Shown piece after piece: positions 45,488-57,552 of a DNA stretch of 64,000 nucleotides. The position numbers and the translations under genes are program-made. The notes under the pieces are model-generated. The model was not told the DNA's origin, ran no database searches, and saw only the letters and a program-made list of their open reading frames with translations. The stretch is from Larix kaempferi (lineage: Eukaryota > Streptophyta > Pinopsida > Pinales > Pinaceae): NCBI GenBank assembly GCA_027924585.1, contig BSBM01001922.1:124001-188000 (forward strand), read 5' to 3'. How positions within the stretch are numbered: position 1 is the stretch's first letter; the number at the start of each line of letters is the position of its first letter.

Positions 45488-48122
45488 TTGTGAATCATTT
45501 GGGTCAATAGCATCAATGGCGGAGAGTAAAGTCCTGCGCTATGAAGGACATTTTTTTAAGACTTCTAACGCAGACATGGCTGCGGGATATTGGGCTAAGT
45601 CATCTACAATGTTGCAATTTGACACAGCGTGAGCATTGGGGTTATTGTTGATGCGACGAAGTGGGAAGCGAGGTGGTTTGGAGGTGCCATCGAGTGGAGG
45701 CGGGGGTATACCGTAACGTCTAGTCAGTGGGATGAGCATTAGTGTTTTTGTCGGTGGGAGGGGATTCAGGGGTGGAGCCATATTGGTTCCGATGGGTTTG
45801 GAGGTTGACATCAGTGGATGACATCATTAACAAGTGGTGGGTACCTGAGTCTAACATGGGTTGATCAGGAGCGGAATAAGTCATCTGTTGTTGTGGTGGC
45901 GTGTTGCCTTGAGGGGGAGCCAACGGCTGAGTGTTCACTACGCCTTGGGTTGGTAATGGATTTTACAGCACCAAAGGTTGATGCTGAGGGGGTGGGGGGT
46001 TGGGTGGTGCCTGAGGAGCCGCATGCCCTTGGTGATGGGCATCATCAGTCCAGAGTTGCCGAGCTCGCTCCAAATGTGGGCAAGCGTGTGTGTAGTGGCC
46101 TTAGACCCCGCAAATAGAACAAGGATGGTTTGTTCATAAATTAGGATTTTTGGCCTTCTTGGGCGGCTGATTAGGGTTTTGGTTGGCAGGTGCCGCGTTA
46201 TTGTTATCTGGGGGATTGGGAGGTTGACCACCTTGGTCTGGAGGGGGGTTGTTCCCACGGTTATGCCCTTTGCCACGGTTTTGCTAGCCCGGTTGGCGCT
46301 GGTTGTTTTGGTTTTGCTGCGGATTATATTGGGCGTATACTTGCCCTTGGGCAGTAGGTGGGTTCTAGGGTTGTGCAGCTGTGGGAGCAGGCTGCGATGG
46401 ATAATAAGTAGGGGAAGGCTGCGTAGGTGCTGAACCTTGTGGGGGTTGCTGATATGTCTGCGGAGTGGGTTGTGGGTTTTCCATAGGGGCTGCCTGTGGT
46501 GGGTAATAAGCATGTTGGGCTTGAGAGGACACAGGAGCTGGTGCAGCCTACGGGTGGTAATAGGGCTGAGGTGCGACCGAGGGGGGCGTAAGTGGGGGAC
46601 GCATGACCAAAGCACTGAGGTGGACATGAGGGTCCGTGGGAATGGTGGTGATGTGCCATGGGAGCATACGAATTGGTTGCTCCGGACTGTGATGTAGCCC
46701 GCAAAAGGTCGGGGCCATGGCTAGGACGTGCTATGGAAAAGGTTAGGGATGCGAGGCAATACGGCCAATGATGCTGTCTGCGGCATGGGAGGCCCCCGGC
46801 GCATAGTGTTGGGAGGAATTGCCGTGAGGGGCGTCGGGTATGATGGTATAGAGATAACCCGACTGGGCGTAAATGAGGTCAAATTGTTGGGCTTTGAGGA
46901 TGGCCTCTTCTTCGGACTAGGGTCGTTCGGATGCCATATCCTTGGCAATAACATGAAGGAGGGATTTTAGAAACCAATCTAAGAATATACGATCATCTAA
47001 CTTGATTTTGCAGAGGCTACAGCGTCGACACCACTCATGAATGTGGTCAGTGATGTGGGTAGTTGTGTTCTTCCTGCAAGACAATAGGATCTCAACTCCC
47101 ATTTCATAGTGGACAAGTAATTGAAAGAACTGTAGGAAGGTCAAGGAAAGGCAAGTAAAGGTGGCATGGGTCCCATGGAGTTGCTCAATGTACCACTTAG
47201 CTGCAGAGTCAGTTAAGGTGCGCTGTAACGGACGGAGGCGGACAGAGTCATCCACTATGGAGTTGGAGGAAGACCATAGATGGAAGGACATAATATGGTT
47301 CTGGGGGTCCTCACCTGCCTTGCCCTCAGACTTAGGGATGTCGGAGGGAATCTTGGTGGGCATGTGAGGCCACATAGGGTCGTGTCTGATGGGATCATTA
47401 GTCAGTCTAGCTAGGTTAGGAAGGTTGAGGCTATCCATGAATGGAAAACTAGTAGAAGGATGTGACATACTAGTGGGTTGGACCATGGTGGGGCCAATGC
47501 CCCCAAGTGTAGGGGCATGGTTTGGGAGGTTTCCCCCAAGTGGAGGGACGAAAGTGGTATGGGACGGTGCTACACTGCCAAGGGAAGTGTGGGTCACTGA
47601 TTGAGTAAGAACAGGTATTCCAGCTACTAGAATGGGTGCAGTGATCGGAATGGTAGATGTGGGCCCTATCGAGGGCATACCGAAAGCAGGTGTGGTAGTT
47701 AGTGTGGTGGTGGATGCTCCACCAATGGTCCCTACAAATAAAGGGGTGGAATTCACTCCAGCCATGGGGCTGGTTGGTGCAGTGTAAATGGGGTTCTCGG
47801 ACTCTGCCTCAAAATCAAAGGTAAAATAAGGGGCATCTAGCTCGGGTGACGAAGTTCTATGCCGTTGACGAGTGGAGTCAAGTGACAAAGCTTTAGATCT
47901 ATGATGAGTGGTATCAAGTGATGAAGATCTATGTCTATGACGGGTGGTGTCAAGTGAACCGTGCTGTGGGGGCTCGCCCCAGAGGCACCGAGAATGTCTC
48001 GGGGACTCAATGGTGTCAAATATCTGGGGGTTGTGTTGAGTGAAAAACAACTCAAAAACCCTAATGCAACCGAGTGTGCAGAAGGAGAGCTCAAAAAATA
48101 TGGCACTCAGGCCAACAACCAA
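45488..48122 (-). pseudogene. gag of element B
   Basis: The first 402 codons (46917-48122) are open: an N part with three SLDTT/SLDST repeats, a Ser/Thr/Pro-rich region, and the capsid (DSLNLPNLARLTND, DIPKSEGKAGEDPQNH, WYIEQLHG, HIHEWCRRC). Stops and frame changes follow, with a Pro/Gln-rich linker, a zinc knuckle near 46105 (CSICGV, stop, GHYTHAC) and a Pro-rich C part (45539-45811) ending at a TAG where relatives have Gln. No ATG stands at the upstream end, so the start is unresolved. Confidence 0.8.
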
Positions 48123-49821
48123 CTCAAAACACTTATTGTAACAGTTGTGCTACAATAAGTGGAGTATCAACAAAAATGGTTAGAATACCAACAAGTAGCA
48201 GGTTTCCTAAAAAATAAAAATAGTGGACTCGCTAGACCAAAAGGAGGTAAGGGAGCATGCAAACACCTAACTAAATAGTATTCTGACTCAACTAGACATA
48301 TCCTCTGCAAGGTGATGAAATCCAAGTCAGACAATATGGATAGTAGAGTTAAGGGGCTAAAGATATCCCCCTACCGGGAGGGAGACCGGGTAGTCAATCC
48401 TAGAAGAAAGGAAACTAAGATACCACGTTCATGACATGTCCATAAAAGGTGAATCTGCCATTTGGTTCTATCACCGCAGTATCCCCATACAGGGATACCC
48501 TGAGAACTTCGAAAGGTAGCCTTCGGTTACTGAATGGATTGCGGTATTCCACTCAGGCCTCCAGAACCAGTCTGGCAGCTTCAACCCTCCTAGGGGAGAG
48601 GCCCTCTGATAAACTGGTTGTGACCGTGCCAAAAAATACTAGGGGATTTTGGTTCCCTAATGGACAACAACTATGTCTCAAGTGTAAGCAACTGAGGGGT
48701 GTTATTTGGATGCCTATCCCCCCGATCCTACCTAACTACAAAAATTCTTATGTGTTCCCGAAGTGGGGTTAGAATGTTGGTTGTGTTAAGTAGTTTTTTA
48801 AGGCTCACTTGAATTAGGTGACAGAGTGTGTGTGTGTGAGATGATGAACCCAAGTAAAAGTGCCACGGAGTGGGCAACTTTCTAACTAAAAATAACAATA
48901 CAGAATTTAAACTTTGAAATGCAAAATTTTTCCTTTTTCAATTAAAATGCTGAGATTTAAAACAAAATATTCTGTAAATGGAACAGAAATAATACTGGAG
49001 AAAAGACTGTAGGGAAGGATGGCTATAGGCAGGACAGATGGCTGTGCAAGTGCAGAAAATATTGCAGCAAAGTGTTGGGTTCAAAAACAGAAAAAAATGC
49101 AGAAAACAGACCACGGGTCTGTGGCAAATCTGGGTGGTCGAACCATGGGAAACAGCTCAACAGTCGCGGACAGGTTGCGGGTTTTTGGCCGAAAGATGCA
49201 GTCGGGCCGCCGGAAACAGGTTGAAAGTCGTAGGCAGGCTACAGGAAAAAGGATGAAAGCCGCAAACGGGACGCGGGGAAATGGCCTAAAGACGCCGGCG
49301 GTTTGCAGAAAAATGGCTGAAAGCCGCAGACAGGAGGCAGGAAAATGGCTTAAAGACGCTAGCGGGTTGCAGACAAATGGCTGAAAGCCGCAGGAAGGAC
49401 GCGGGAAAATAGCTTAAAGACGCCAGTGGGTTGCAGGAAAATGGTCGAAAGCCGCAGGCAGGACCCAAGAAAATGGCCTAAAGATGCCGGCGAGTTGTAG
49501 AAAAATGGCTGAAAGCCGCAGGTAGGATGCAGGAAATTAGTTAATAGCCACCATCAGATCGCACCAAAAAGCTACTAGCCATGGTCGGATCGCAGGTAAC
49601 AGACTTGAATCTGCCGGCAGGGCGCCGGAAACAGTCTGAGTACCGCAGTCGGATCGCAGGTAAATTCCTAAAAAACGCGGTCGGAACACAACTGCGGGGG
49701 GTAAAAGACTCGATTTACGGCAGCCAAAAGGGACAGCCGAAAGGAAAAAGTAGAAAAATATTGCAGAAAATTGAAAATGCTTAAAACTATTAAAACTATA
49801 ACCAGAAATTCAAAATAAACA
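48123..49821 (-). other. Leader of element B
   Basis: Non-coding region between primer site and gag, matching the leader of element A. Contains the 64-bp minisatellite. Confidence 0.6.
49219..49540 (-). repeat. 64-bp leader minisatellite of element B, about 5 units
   Basis: Units start at 49283, 49347, 49411 and 49475 (plus strand), the same 64-bp period as in element A but two or so units shorter. Confidence 0.88.
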
Positions 49822-49836
49822 CAAGCGGAGTCGCCA
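49822..49836 (-). other. Primer-binding site of element B
   Basis: Minus-strand TGGCGACTCCGCTTG, four bases after the LTR end. The first 13 bases equal the site in the array. Confidence 0.75.
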
Positions 49837-49840
49837 AAAC

Positions 49841-50573
49841 TGTAGCTAGGGTTTTCACCCTAGCTTGTGCAAATGAGCACCTACTAAGGAGAATGGACTC
49901 CTTAGTAGCAGTTCAATAAATAGTAAATGAAAGTAATAAAACAATACGAATTCTAAACTAGCATGAACATAACAAAATATAGAAATATCGTGAAGGTCTT
50001 TCTTTTTTGTATTAAAATTTTACCTTAGGTGTAGAGGTTGGTGAAGTTCTTGCAATGGTCCAAGAGGGTTGCTCCAAACTCCAGCTTTGCTCCTTCTCTT
50101 TCTCCAAAAGGTTGGAAATGGGCCAAAAGGGGCACTCAAGGATGAAAGTAGCTCAAGGGTGAGCTAGGGTTTCAAGAGTGATTTTGGCAGAGTAAGGGTG
50201 TATTTGACTGTGGATATGAAATGAGGGGCCTCCATCACCTATTTATAGGTTTTTGGTTGTGCAGTGCTGGCCTATGGTTTTGGGAACCATATGGTTTAGG
50301 TCAGCTGTATAGGGTTTTTTCCTTCTTTTTCCTCCTTTTTTTATATTTTTTATTCCCTTTCTAGAGGGTTTTTTCTATTTTGGAGGAATTTTGGATAATT
50401 TTGGGGGAAAATAGGGTTTTTTAGCCTTTTGGAGGCTTTTTGATGGTTTTGTGGCCTTTTGGAGGCTTTTTAATGGGATTTTAAGGTTTTGAAGGTAGAT
50501 ATGGTAGGAAATATGGACAAATGAGTCATGTAATGGGGTAGATGAGGTAGTGAGCACTTTTTGGGTGTTAACA
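49841..50573 (-). repeat. 5' LTR of element B (733 bp)
   Basis: TGTTAACACCC... to ...CCTAGCTACA on the minus strand. TATAAATAG at 50239-50247 (minus); U5 hairpin at 49845-49864. Confidence 0.88.
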
Positions 50574-52090
50574 TTAGGTACCATGTACCCCTACAACATG
50601 TTGCTGCATCGCCTCCGGGAGATGCTCTACCTCTATGACCGGTACCCTGGCAGTCATGCCAGTTAGGTTGACCCTTACCATCTCTAAAGTGCGCTCTAAT
50701 GCTGCTCCTGCCACCTCTCCTCCCCTACCTCTACGACGATGTCGTGGGAATCTATGTAGTATCCGCGGATCCGCATCTACGAGCAAACAGTCAACCATCA
50801 ATATATGATATCACACCAAAAACATTTTTTCATTCACTTATAATAAAAAATTGAAAAAAATCATATACACAAAACTTAAAAAGAGTAGTCATACCTATAT
50901 CCCTGAACACGGCCCCTAGTGGGAGCGGAATATGAGTTTGTCCCCTCTGAAGTCTATCCAATCATATGGATAATCATCTATGGCGATCACCTGTCACCGC
51001 CACCAGTGGAAAAAATCCTTATAATATGGGGAAGCTTGTCGACCACCCCCCTGTCGTGTCAATACTTCCTCCCACCGGGTCTGGGCGAGATCTCGAAGAC
51101 TATGTAAAGGGACTTCAACCCTCGGGCTCAATTCTGACATCGTCTCAAAGAAAAAGATGCATAAGTTACTGTCAAAACTGAAGTTTTTGGCCCGCCCTAG
51201 CTTGCACTCCATTAGTTGGGTCTTCATAGTACCCAGCAATTTTGTGCACTAGTCATACACCATTGGTCTCATACACTCAGCCTCATAGAATATCAAAGGA
51301 CTCGAAGCCTAATGAAGTGAATCCGATCCTGTAATCCTCCCGAGGGTGAGAGCTATGATCTTCATGCTTAGGCTCGCTATAACCTCTATTGGGACCTTGC
51401 TACCCACCTTCTGGGTGCCATCAATATAGTACCTATCAATGTAATCACTGATAGTGATTCCTCCCCCCATGCTACAAGACCTAAGACTCACCACCTCCCT
51501 ACGGCGGGACAATCCAATGATGAAGTATATATCTTCCACCTCCAATGGATGTGGTTCCCCATCTAGATCAAAATGTTGTGCTTCTGCATCCTAATAGTTG
51601 ACCAAATGAGCGAGCAATCTGTTTTGGGCCCTCAAACCCCCGATGCTCCAAACTTTGTATAACCCACAAGCTTGGAATGCTTGTTGGGCGGCCAAGTCTT
51701 TGCATACGTGTTGATAGACAATGTCATGTTCTCTCTCTCTCCACTCCAAAACCATCCTGGAAGCAAAACAATGCATTTTTTAGTGCCCATGTGTTTAATT
51801 TATATCACTCACGACGCTGTACATGGGCTATGTTGTATACAGTCACACGTATACGCGGTCAACACATGCATTGACCGCACACAAAATTCCCTTCACTCGA
51901 CCTGTATAGTTATAACCTGTGTACAACGAACTATGGGTGTATCCCATTGAAAAAAATAAAAAATTGACCATTAAAAACTAAAATAAAAACCATGGAAATG
52001 AAGAGAAGAGTGAGAGCACCAACCTGATCCAGAAGGCTCATGATTCTGATGCTTGTAGCTCCCAGAATCTTCAACTGAAGATCGAAGGTA
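50574..52090 (-). pseudogene. Broken plant gene of unknown function, interrupted by element B
   Basis: Minus-strand frames with at least four stops read, in order, VLEWREREHDIVYQHVCKDL (51591-51756), HPLEVEDIYFIIGLSRR and GTQKVGSKVPIEVI (51309-51545), TMKTQLMECKLGRAKNFSFD (50994-51239) and ALERTLEMVRVNLTGM (50574-50776). Two GT-AG introns are plausible: 51757-52023 and 50777-50894. The coding end is at 41733. I recall similar VEDIYF-GLSRR proteins of unknown function in plant genomes, but cannot name the family. They may themselves be transposon-linked. Exon 1 and the start codon are unresolved. Confidence 0.5.
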
Positions 52091-52239
52091 AAAACTAACC
52101 AAAAGCACTATGTTGGGTGAAAAGTGAAAATGGAATGGTAAAAGTAATTTCTTTTTAGTATTTATAATTTTTCAAACACACTTTCTTATAGTTTTTGTCG
52201 TTTTTGAGTTGTTTTGGACTAATATGTCATTGTAGAGTG
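52091..52239 (+). other. AT-rich stretch without recognised features
   Basis: Possible promoter side of the broken minus-strand gene. The border with element D is not sharp. Confidence 0.3.
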
Positions 52240-54134
52240 CCTTTTTTAGCAGTTTTTTTTTCGATGAGAGTGGATTTTTCAACTGTTTCGTGCCTTGATC
52301 AGCAGCTATTTTCTACACCTGGCATATAGGTTAGGATGTCATTTCTCTTTCATTTTTTCATTTGACCTTATGACCACATTCATAAACCTTAGGTGCGACC
52401 CCGCTTTTTAACTGACACGGAAACTCTATGCTGCTTTAGAAGTGTTGTTATTTGGCGGTAGGGCTTGTTTGACCATGGGTGCCCTAGTTAGATCCTTTTA
52501 TGTCTTTTGGAGCCCATGCCATTGTTTCTCCTTAGGATTGGGAGTCCTTTATAGCCACTCCATGACTTTGTGATGAAGACTCATACTCTACTTCATTTTA
52601 TTCTGGCCATCTCCCATGAGGACTCCCCATTTATGTCGAGTTGTGATTGCATTGCATTATCTTGCTTTCCTTTTGAACCTTGTGTCGGCTCTTGCTTTTC
52701 ATAGTTATTAGCCATGTGCCTGAGCACTTTACCTTCCGAGCCAAGCAGAGCTTCCATTTATCTTTCACAGCTTGATGACCCTTACCTTGAGGGAACACCC
52801 CCCCCCACCCCCCTGAGTGTCCACATCTTGAACATGCTTCTTTGCATTGATCATAGGTATGTTCCACTGCTTGGAACTACTTTGCTTGCACTTGACACTC
52901 GTTCCCTCACTTTTTGTACTATAAGAAATTTTATTATTTTCAAGTTTTCATAATATGAAAAAGACCAAAAAAATCACATAACTGAAAAAGTTGGATGGGA
53001 AAATATTTACTACCTCTTATTGGCAGTTGTCGTGTCTCATTTGAACATAGCATTCATCTCCACTCCATTCATCATGAGTCAGGATATTAGTAGGACCTTA
53101 GGAGCTGTACGTGTTTCTCAGATCTTACTCCACTGGCTGGTTAAGGTTCTAGTCATTATGGAGCCTTTGTTGATACCTCCTGCATCACAAAGTATTATTA
53201 TCATCTAGTAATTGAGTCTATGTTGCCTGAGTCCATCCATCTTCTCATGCTCTTGTTCAAAGGAAGTATTGAAACTAGAGTCAACCACTCCTCATATCTC
53301 TTGACTATTGCATGTCGGCCATCCCATACATTCGATCTGTTATTTTGATTTCTTCCAAATATTTCAGCGCATCTATTACCTCGTGCTGGTTGATGGGGGA
53401 TTCATTAATGCCCTCCTTCTAGGTAGTTTCATTCTGTCGACTCCAACTCCTTTATTCCAGAATCAAGACTTAGAGTTCATTGAGTACCTTGAGGCTTGCA
53501 GTCATTAGTGGCAGGTTCTCTCACCATCGACAGATTGGGAATTCATCAATGTCCCTTGATCAATGGATTCATTAAGTGTTCGACCTCAACACCTCTATTC
53601 ACACTTGGTGAATGTACTTTGTGCCTTGATGCCCATTTTCATTATTGGTGGGTTATCTCGCGTCTGTGAACGATATACATTAATGACCGGTAATCAGACG
53701 ATGCCACATCAAGTTCGACATTAGCACCTTTATTCGCTTGATAGGGCATGCACCATAGATGATTTGTGTAGAAGACCCTAGACTTCAGTGGCATTCAATA
53801 TGCTACTGGTGATCGTGATTATACTTATGAGAGATCAGTCTCATACATCAGTAATTTGTACCTTTAGTTTGTATCAATTGTTTCCTCTCCAATAGGAGGC
53901 CATATCTTACTCTATATTGGGTCAGGGCTATGACCACTCATGACATGTATTCACTATATACCTCCTATTCATGGCCACTGTATCAGATTGCTATGTATTG
54001 TATCGATATGTATCTAGAGCTATCATTGTATTATGATGAGTGGGATACTCCTTCCATTTGTGTCTCCATCGCTCCACTTCTGAAATTTATAATGTATTTT
54101 GGCCATTGTAGTACCTTCTCTGACCTCACACATT

Positions 54135-54142
54135 AGGGGGCA
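54135..54142 (+). other. Polypurine tract of element D
   Basis: AGGGGGCA two bases before the LTR, identical to the array's tract. Confidence 0.65.
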
Positions 54143-54144
54143 TC

Positions 54145-55058
54145 TGTTATAGCGTATTTTTCCACCTTGTGAGCATTTATACTCTTTGGCCTCTGTTATT
54201 CATTTAATTGACTCATGACCACTTTTTTTCCTCCAAGAACCCTTGTTTCCCTATTTTTTCTCATGCACGCGAGTTGCTTGACTGCATCTCGCGCATACAC
54301 ATGCTGTACCACTATAGCCCGCGTACATCGAGTTAAATGGTAAATAATAGTAAAAACTTTATTTTCTTACTCCAAAAAGCGTCCATTGTGACCTTTGGCC
54401 CTCCATGTATCCCAAAACGACTCGATTTGACATTGCACCTACCTTTGGAGGGTTATATATTGAGCTCTTATGGTGCATGGAAGGAGGAAAAAGAGAGAGC
54501 ATCAAAACTCTATTGGATTTTTGCCATAGCTGGAGTCTACATCCATTGATCCTAGTTGTTTTGAACCTCTTATGTTCACCTACCAAACTCTTCCATATCT
54601 TGAGTTTTCCATTGCATGGGGGATTGACGTGGTGGAGCCACAAGTGGAGGGACCTAGTTCTTGGTTCATATGAGTTTTCGGCAAGAGGTTGTATCATGTA
54701 CTTCTTGTTTATATTAGTAGAAATACTCATTTTCTCATCCAATTGATGTTGTGAATGGTTTATTATCATTGGGTACATTTGCTTATACTATCATGGACTA
54801 TGCTATTATTTATGCTAACATATTTCATATATTATATGCACTTGCTTGTGTTTATTGTTGAGACTAAGCTGTAGGTTCAAGTGTAGAGATTTGAAAGCTC
54901 AACGAGGATCTACATAGAACGTCCAGTTGAAGGTTGGTCTTTTATTCCACATCTTAGCATTTACATTTATATAGCATGCATTGGGAATTGAGTTGATTTC
55001 TGGTAGTCATCTGTCTATTGTGGTCTACCCCAAGCCATAGGAAGTTTTCTCCCTAACA
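54145..55058 (+). repeat. 3' LTR of element D (914 bp)
   Basis: It starts TGTTATAGC like the array LTR and ends TTTTCTCCCTAACA, like the array's TTTTCCCCACAACA. U3 has a CGCGAG/CTCGCG inverted repeat (54268-54293) at a comparable place to the hairpin clusters of the array LTR and element F. Most of the remainder has diverged. Confidence 0.75.
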
Positions 55059-55910
55059 CTTGGGAAACTGATCTATAGATAAATTTACACCTATAGGTAT
55101 CGGGACCTTGACTGGCTTACTTTCCTTAATTTTAAATATCTGTAGTACCGTCTCAACAAATTTTCTTTGATTTAACCAGATCTTCTTGATTGCAAGATCT
55201 TTTTTAATCTCCATTCCTAGTATGAATTTTGTAGCATCAAGATCCTTCATGTCAAATTTGGAGGATAGATGAGACTTCGCCTCCTTTATAACATCTTTGT
55301 TGTTTCCAATCAGAAACATGTCATCAACATACAATACTATGTTAATGAAGTGATCACCAACTTGTTTGGAGTATACACAGTGATCATCCTTTCTTCTCAC
55401 AAACCCCAATCCAAGTATGCATGTGTCAAACTTTTGGTACCACATCCTTGGAGATTGCTTTAGACCATAAAATGACTTATTTAGTTAACATACCAGCTCT
55501 TTATTTCCCTTTGTTGTGAACCCTTCTAGTTGTTTCATGTAGATTTCTTCTTCTAGATCACCATGTAAGAACGATGTCTTCACATCCATATGCTCTACTT
55601 CAAGATCAAAAGCAACAACAATAGAAAGAATAAATCTAATGGAAGTTAATTTTGCAACTTGAGAAAATATTTCACCAAAATCAATTCCCTCTACCTGAGA
55701 ATATCCCTTTGCTACCAAGTGGGATTTGTACTTCTCTACTTTACCTTCTGCATTTAACTTCCTTTTAAATAGCCATTTGCTGCCAATGAATTTTCTTCCA
55801 GCAGGTAACTGAACTAGATCCCACGCTTCATTTTTTTCCAAGGCTTTCATTTCTTCAAGCATGGCCTTCCTCCATAGATATCTATCCTCTAAATCAACAA
55901 CTTCCTTCAC
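55059..55910 (-). pseudogene. Copia reverse transcriptase fragment
   Basis: The N part (55485-55910) has EEMKALEKNEAWDLVQLP, KWLFKRKLNAEGKVEKYK, VAKGYSQVEGIDFGEIFSQV and MDVKTSFLHGDLEEEIYM. The C part (to 55445) has VYSKQVGDHFINIVLYVDDM with the catalytic YVDD, then FDMKDL and ILGMEI. A stop lies between the two. It ends where the LTR of element D begins, before RNase H. Confidence 0.88.
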
Positions 55911-56126
55911 ATTTCTAGGATCATCATTAGTAATAGATAAATCAAAACTAGACCGAAAATCAGGAGGGGAATACTTTTATGGTTTCCTTCTTTCTCGAGA
56001 TGATCTCCTCAAAACTGGGGTATGAGGTTCTTCTTATTCTGATTAATCTTCTTTCGTTGATTTAGATTCTTCATCTTCTAAATCAAACACTATCTTCTCT
56101 CGTTCATTTTCCATTGGATTCACTTC

Positions 56127-56942
56127 CTATCTAGGAATTTCTTTGACCTCTCTAAACACAACATCTCGACTGTAGACAATCTTCTTAGTTGCAGGATTCC
56201 AAAGATTATAAATTTTCATACCATCTTTATAACCAATAAAGATACATTTTCCATCTTTATTGTCCAACTTACTCCTTTTCTCCTTTGGAACATGTACATA
56301 AGCATCAAATCCAAAAAAATTCAGATGTTTAATAGAGGATTTCTTACCAGTCCATACCTCTTGTTGAGTTTTGTCAACCAAAGCTGTTGTGGGTGATCGA
56401 TTTACCAAGTAATATGTTGTCTCCACTGTCTCTGCCCAAAATTATTGTCCTATCCCAACACTACTTAACATACATCTTTCCTTCTCCATCAATGTCATAT
56501 TCATCCTTTCAGCAACTCCATTCTGTTGAGGTGTGTATGGAGTAGTCTTTTGCCTTGCTATACCACACTTCTTACAGAATTCCTCGAATTCATTCCCACA
56601 TAACTCTCCACCATTATCTGTACTCAACTCCTTTATTTTCTTTTCTGTTTTATTCTCTACAAGAGCCCTAAATTCTTTAAACTTAGCAAATACTTCATAT
56701 TTATTTCGAAGGAAATAAATCCATTTTTTCCTTGAGAAATCATCTATAAATGAAACATAATACACAAATCTTCCTAGTGATGGAACAGACACAAGTCCAA
56801 ACACATCACTATGTATTAACTCTAAAATTCCCTTTTCTCTTGTAGCACCAGATGCAAATCTTACTCGATTATGTTTTCCATAAATGCAATGTTCACAGAA
56901 ATCAAAATCTAGAGTGCAATCACCAATGATGGTTCTTCCCAA
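56127..56942 (-). pseudogene. Copia integrase
   Basis: CEHCIYGKHNRVRF belongs to the zinc-binding region. The catalytic core shows HSDVFGLV, FIDDFSRKKWIYFLR, STDNGGELCGNEF and TPQQNGVAERMN, giving the D, D, E residues. After a stop it continues YLVNRSPTTALVDKTQQEVW and GYKDGMKIYNLW. Some stops, otherwise well kept. Confidence 0.88.
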
Positions 56943-57552
56943 TAGTTTCTACAGAGTTCCATATTGAATTCCCCTCATCAATACCATAGATAATCCAACC
57001 ATATTGCAACCACCATATTCACACACAGTCTTTACACCTGCAATATCCATCTTTTTCTGATAGATATCAAGTTTCTCGCTAGATTTGGAATGTGTAGTAC
57101 TCCAGGGAGAGTTCTAATCCTTCCATCCCTAAGTTTCAACTTGACTCTACCACGCCCAATGATACTGGCTAGTGAGTCATCTCCCAAGAACACATCTCTA
57201 CCATTGTACTATTCATATTCACAGAACCACTCCCTATGAGGGGTCATATGACATGATGCACCTGAGTCTATCAACCATATATCACGTTCTGAAGGATTAC
57301 TAGTAGAATATAGGTACACATCCCCTCCTTCTTCTGAGGAATTATTTTCCTTTGTGGTGGAGGTATCCACTGATCCCTTTCCTTTCTCAATATTCTTAGA
57401 TCTACAATCCATTTTATAGTGCCCAGCTTTACTGCATTTCCAACACTTCCTTATAAATTTTCCTGGGGATTTAGATCTACCCTTAGATTTAGATATCCCC
57501 CCATATCCCTTACTTGTGTTTCTCTCCTGGGGGCGACCTCTCACAGAGAAAG
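56943..57552 (-). pseudogene. Copia gag end, protease and pre-integrase region
   Basis: A basic stretch, the zinc knuckle CWKCSKAGHYKMDC, then the protease active site IDSGASCHMT (57209-57552). Further left, in broken frames, is a pre-integrase segment with LRDGRIRTLPGVLHIP. The gag beyond 57552 is cut off by the LTR of element F. Confidence 0.82.

Larger units (their letters stand above)
41828..50573 (-). mobile_element. Element B: Ty3/gypsy element lacking RT, RNase H and integrase
   Basis: On the minus strand: 5' LTR 49841-50573, primer site, leader with 64-bp minisatellite, gag, zinc knuckle, protease, a second nucleocapsid-like module, the segment just before RT, then an internal deletion, 3' UTR and a 90-bp stub of the 3' LTR (41828-41917). 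It is related to element A. It was inserted into the plant gene remnant, as the flanking CCAGG/TTAGG and the continuing reading frame show. Confidence 0.88.
52240..55058 (+). mobile_element. Element D: 3' remnant of a Tat-like element related to the array unit
   Basis: 52240-54144 is recognisably but distantly similar to the end of the protease-like frame and the 3' UTR of the array unit (about 7400-10200): GCATATAGGTT, GGAGCCCATG, TGACACTCGT, CAGTCATTAGTGGCAG and the AGGGGGCATC end. Stops and indels fill the part that is open in the array. The 5' part is lost. It ends with an LTR that abuts copia sequence; CTTGG (55059-55063) is a candidate right target duplication. Confidence 0.7.
55059..57552 (-). 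mobile_element. Fragment of a Ty1/copia element
   Basis: Minus-strand gag end, protease, integrase and RT in the copia order (integrase before RT). Both ends are missing: the fragment is bounded exactly by the LTR of element D on the left and the LTR of element F on the right. Stops and frame changes make it inactive. Confidence 0.88.

Noticed and set aside
46278-46430. Possible independent gene near the gag linker of element B
   Set aside because: Alignment with element A shows it is the Pro/Gln-rich part of gag in shifted frames.
52801-52816. C-rich run as a structural signal
   Set aside because: A simple homopolymer-type expansion in a decayed 3' UTR with no counterpart in relatives.
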